A DNA stretch of 35,007 nt from Defluviitaleaceae bacterium (GTDB lineage: Bacteria > Bacillota > Clostridia > Lachnospirales > WQUN01): contig WRAN01000022.1 of assembly GCA_009780185.1 (NCBI GenBank), positions 1 to 35,007 on the forward strand, in the 5' to 3' direction. The notes under the pieces are model-generated. The model worked only from the letters and a program-made list of their open reading frames with translations. It ran no database searches and was not told the DNA's origin. The position numbers and the translations under genes were made by a program. This document shows positions 32,975 through 35,007 of this stretch, in pieces (positions within the stretch are counted from its first letter, which is position 1; each line of letters opens with the position of its first letter).

Positions 32975-33892
32975 TTACATTTCAATATTAGCGAATAGTG
33001 CTAACTTACAATAAAAATCCTCCATAATAAAGCGGGAGTCATATCGCCGATACACTCGAATAGCGCGGTTATTTCCCTCATGAATATATCTTCCTTCAGG
33101 CGTAATAATAGGAGCTGGCACCCAATCGAACTCAAACCGATGCTCAAATAAAATAAGCCCAACGGCAGGAGAATCCCCAAGTACCCAGCTCTCTCCAGAC
33201 CTGAAATCACTGAAGCGAGGATTATCTTCAAAAGTATGTTCAATGAGCTGGTCAAAAAGAAACTTCCCAATTGCCCCCTGAGGCGCAACACGATATGCCA
33301 TTTCCGCAAAAGATACCGGAATCATCTCATATACATTCTTAGGCACCTGCCACAAGTTGATATCCGACTTCATCACCGCATTAACCGCATTAATATCATT
33401 ACCCATGTTAAATTCTATCCCACCAGATGGATACGCCCCTCCGCCAATCCATATAGCAGTAAGGCGCTTGGCAATCCGAGGTTCTAGTAAATACGCACTA
33501 GCCAAGTCTGTAAGCGGCCCCATGAATGTAATAAAAAGCGGCTTATCGCTATCACGCATAGCTTCCTTAATAATAAGCTGCGCACCAGGGCTATCCACAG
33601 GAGTAAACTCATCCACAAGAGCATGAGCTGCTCCTCTATAAAGCATCCCAGTCTTGTCAAATTTCATAATATCAAAAATTTTCTCGAGCTCCTGATAGCT
33701 GTCTTCCATGCTTGTTGAAGATTTAACCGCCCCAAAATGAGCCGCGATAAACCCTACATTATCAAACTTAGGCGACAACAAGGCATGAACAATAGCAAAT
33801 TGGTCATCCGCCTCGTTCTTTGCATCTGTGTTAGTAATAACCCTTACAATCTTCTCTTCAGGCATCTTCCAAGGAAACTTTTCAAAACGCAT
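32975..33892 (-). CDS. Nucleoside hydrolase (IUNH superfamily) protein
   Basis: A 305-residue N-glycosidase-fold protein. The start is ATG at 33892, nine bases after GGGAGG; the longer frame opens with TTG and includes that ribosome site. The calcium and catalytic motif is TNTDAKNEADDQFAI: D23 matches the catalytic aspartate, D29-D30 match the calcium pair, but the first aspartate of the usual DTD is N21. GPLTDLASAYLLEP and EFNMGNDINAVNAV are further family motifs. Members hydrolyse ribonucleosides, but this subgroup often lies in carbohydrate operons, as here, where it leads GH29 and GH31. A non-nucleoside glycoside substrate is possible. The 68-base gap to the next gene has no terminator. 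Confidence 0.82.
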   Translation of the reverse strand: MRFEKFPWKMPEEKIVRVITNTDAKNEADDQFAIVHALLSPKFDNVGFIAAHFGAVKSSTSMEDSYQELEKIFDIMKFDKTGMLYRGAAHALVDEFTPVDSPGAQLIIKEAMRDSDKPLFITFMGPLTDLASAYLLEPRIAKRLTAIWIGGGAYPSGGIEFNMGNDINAVNAVMKSDINLWQVPKNVYEMIPVSFAEMAYRVAPQGAIGKFLFDQLIEHTFEDNPRFSDFRSGESWVLGDSPAVGLILFEHRFEFDWVPAPIITPEGRYIHEGNNRAIRVYRRYDSRFIMEDFYCKLALFANIEM

Positions 33893-33979
33893 AAAAAATG
33901 ACCTCCCTATTTTTAGTAGTTTGGCCAAAGCTTAACATATTTTTTATTTTTGTCATATGGATTTATTAAATAAAAAAAG

Positions 33980-33995
33980 GACGGCATACGCCGTC
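33980..33995 (-). terminator. Terminator of the tRNA cluster
   Basis: A 6-bp GC-rich stem (GACGGC/GCCGTC, four-base loop) followed on the minus strand by CCTTTTTTTATTT. It is 11 bases behind tRNA-Lys and so ends the tRNA transcript before the nucleoside hydrolase gene. Confidence 0.85.
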
Positions 33996-34006
33996 ACATT
34001 AGTTAT

Positions 34007-34079
34007 TGAATCATCAGGGGCTCGAACCCTGGACCCCTTGATTAAAAGTCAAGTGCTCTACCGACTGAGCTAATGATTC
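34007..34079 (-). tRNA. tRNA-Lys (anticodon TTT)
   Basis: The 73-base cloverleaf has acceptor GAATCAT/ATGATTC, D-arm GCTC/GAGC, anticodon stem CTTGA/TCAAG with loop CTTTTAA, T-arm CAGGG/CCCTG with TTCGAGC, and discriminator A. CCA is not encoded. Confidence 0.97.
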
Positions 34080-34084
34080 ATAAG

Positions 34085-34159
<75 letters not shown>

Positions 34160-34211
34160 ATGTCAGTAAACATTATTCTGCGAACGCTTCAATGCAAAAT
34201 ACTATTTACGG

Positions 34212-34245
34212 TTTTCGCCGGAGGCGAAAAGACTATACTATAGTC
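34212..34245. repeat. Hairpin and palindrome between tRNA-His and tRNA-Arg
   Basis: TTTTCGCC (34212-34219) pairs perfectly with GGCGAAAA (34223-34230) around a 3-base loop. The 15-base palindrome GACTATACTATAGTC (34231-34245) directly abuts the 3' end of tRNA-Arg. These may be tRNA-precursor processing structures or a weak terminator; a tRNA-linked integration scar is a less likely reading. Confidence 0.5.
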
Positions 34246-34319
<74 letters not shown>

Positions 34320-34360
34320 AACTTTGGCCATAGGCCTAAACCGCGGCCAGAAAAACAAAA

Positions 34361-34435
34361 TCGGGGTGAAAGGATTCGAACCTTCGACCTCCTGGTCCCA
34401 AACCAGGCGCGCTAGCCAAACTACGCTACACCCCG
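34361..34435 (-). tRNA. tRNA-Pro (anticodon TGG)
   Basis: The 75-base cloverleaf has acceptor CGGGGTG/CACCCCG with discriminator A, anticodon stem CCTGG/CCAGG with loop TTTGGGA, and T-arm GAAGG/CCTTT with TTCGAAT. CCA is not encoded. It is the first tRNA of the cluster, 39 bases behind the DUF4177-like gene. Confidence 0.97.
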
Positions 34436-34474
34436 CTACATAACAAATCAATCTATCTGATTGCAACAAACATT

Positions 34475-34690
34475 TTAGCTAATTACTCTTTTTAAAACAT
34501 ACTGATCCTGTTCTCGAGATACCAATTCCCAACCATCCGCACCCAAGTCATTTAAAATACGAGTCTTTATCCTAAGTGCTGATGCCCCACTACTATAAGT
34601 ATAGCACACTTCTTCGTCAGTAGTCTCATCATACAAAAGAAGATTGGGATAATTACTCCGTATTAGTACATGCTTATACTCGAATTTCAT
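34475..34690 (-). CDS. Small DUF4177-like protein
   Basis: A 71-residue cytoplasmic protein. The start is ATG at 34690, six bases after GGAAGGA; the longer frame from 34810 runs back through the rRNA terminator hairpin and is not credible. The sequence begins MKFEYKHVLIRSNYPNL and ends with LNDLGADGWELVSREQ and YVLKRV, the strand-helix-strand pattern (FEYK...LNxLGxxGWELV) of DUF4177. Function is unknown. It sits alone between the end of an rRNA operon and four tRNA genes on the same strand, so it may be cotranscribed with the tRNAs. Confidence 0.72.
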   Translation of the reverse strand: MKFEYKHVLIRSNYPNLLLYDETTDEEVCYTYSSGASALRIKTRILNDLGADGWELVSREQDQYVLKRVIS

Positions 34691-34746
34691 AATTATCCTT
34701 CCACAATCCTGCAAATCTAACGACACAATCTGACATAGAACAAGAA

Positions 34747-34770
34747 CGCCACGCCTAAAAGGGCGCGGCG
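34747..34770 (-). terminator. Terminator-like hairpin behind 23S rRNA
   Basis: A 9-bp GC-rich stem (34747-34755 with 34762-34770) with a 6-base loop. The single A-C opposition on the plus strand becomes a G-U pair in minus-strand RNA, so the structure belongs to the rRNA transcript. The following TTCTTGTTCT is a weak U-tract, so readthrough into the small gene and tRNAs is likely. Confidence 0.65.
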
Positions 34771-34905
34771 CACATTGAACCCTGAATACAAAGAAGGAAG
34801 AGCGATTCAAAAGATTACATCAATTATGATCTATCATTAGAAGACAATAGAAGAATCTAAGATAGATACGATACTCGATTGTAAAGCGCAGGCTTGAACG
34901 AAATC

Positions 34906-35007
34906 GGTCAAGCCCTCGGACTATTAGTACGGGTCAGCTAAACACGTTACCGTGCGTACACCTCCCGCCTATCTACCTTGTGGTCTACAAGGGTCCTTAC
35001 CTGCTTA
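34906..35007 (-). rRNA. 23S ribosomal RNA, 3' end (partial)
   Basis: Read on the minus strand, this is the conserved end of 23S rRNA: GGCGGGAGGTGTACGCACGG, then TTTAGCTGACCCGTACTAAT and the final CCGAGGGCTTGACC. The gene continues beyond the window. Immediately after the mature end, TCAAGCC (reverse strand of 34891-34897) can pair with the terminal GGCTTGA, a possible processing hairpin. No 5S rRNA is found between here and the tRNAs. Confidence 0.95.

Noticed and set aside
33893..33928. N-terminal extension of the nucleoside hydrolase from a TTG
   Set aside because: It includes the GGGAGG ribosome site that serves the ATG at 33892.
34691..34810. N-terminal extension of the DUF4177-like gene
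   Set aside because: It runs through the hairpin behind the rRNA, and the added residues resemble no family.

Overview
The window looks like the chromosome of a strictly anaerobic, low-GC Gram-positive bacterium of the Clostridia, possibly a gut-associated or plant-polymer-degrading lineage. The evidence is strong Shine-Dalgarno sites (AAGGAGG, GGAGG), consensus sigma-A promoters, lipoprotein-anchored ABC binding proteins of Gram-positive type, a nickel CO-dehydrogenase gene and an Rpn-type nuclease gene. Almost all genes from 7 kb onward, the tRNAs and the 23S rRNA lie on the minus strand. If the rRNA operon is co-oriented with replication, as is usual, the fork moves from right to left here.

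Layout. 1-1.5 kb: the end of an unknown gene, a dispersed repeat with an imperfect inverted repeat, a probable gene remnant and an Rpn/PD-(D/E)XK gene. 1.5-5.1 kb (minus): a compact cooS-cooF-FAD oxidoreductase operon with a consensus promoter. CooS keeps every metal ligand but has replaced the second-sphere active-site residues. 5.4-7.1 kb (plus): a pair of small lipoproteins (DUF1980-like and rhodanese), a second copy of the dispersed repeat, and a DUF3788 protein. 7.1-20.5 kb (minus): a long catabolic operon transcribed in the order lacI-type regulator, two permeases, solute-binding lipoprotein, hairpin terminator, URO-D-like protein, GH4, second URO-D-like protein, GH95 and GH2. It is divergent from a GH43 gene (20.6-21.6 kb) across a shared operator/promoter region. 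21.7-27.6 kb (minus): an oppDFBC-type ABC importer with its binding protein last, driven by a perfect TTGACA-17-TATAAT promoter. 27.6-28.3 kb: non-coding, with direct repeats, two related tandem hairpins and a terminator. 28.3-33.9 kb (minus): a second catabolic operon of nucleoside hydrolase, a third URO-D-like protein, GH29 and GH31. 34.0-35.0 kb (minus): the 3' end of 23S rRNA, its terminator-like hairpin, a 71-residue DUF4177-like gene, then tRNA-Pro, tRNA-Arg, tRNA-His and tRNA-Lys with a terminator. No 5S gene follows the 23S.

How the genes fit together. Two ABC importers (one monosaccharide/oligosaccharide type, one peptide/oligosaccharide type) could bring in short branched oligosaccharides. 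The glycosidases have no signal peptides that I can see, so they would trim these in the cytoplasm. Two fucosidases (GH95, GH29), a probable alpha-xylosidase/alpha-glucosidase (GH31), a GH2 exo-beta-glycosidase, a GH4 NAD-dependent glycosidase and a GH43 enzyme suit a fucosylated plant side chain such as xyloglucan or pectin oligosaccharides. The three URO-D-superfamily proteins woven into the glycosidase operons are the most intriguing part. Their fold is used by zinc methyltransferases, so removal of O-methyl groups from methylated sugars is a testable but unproven idea.
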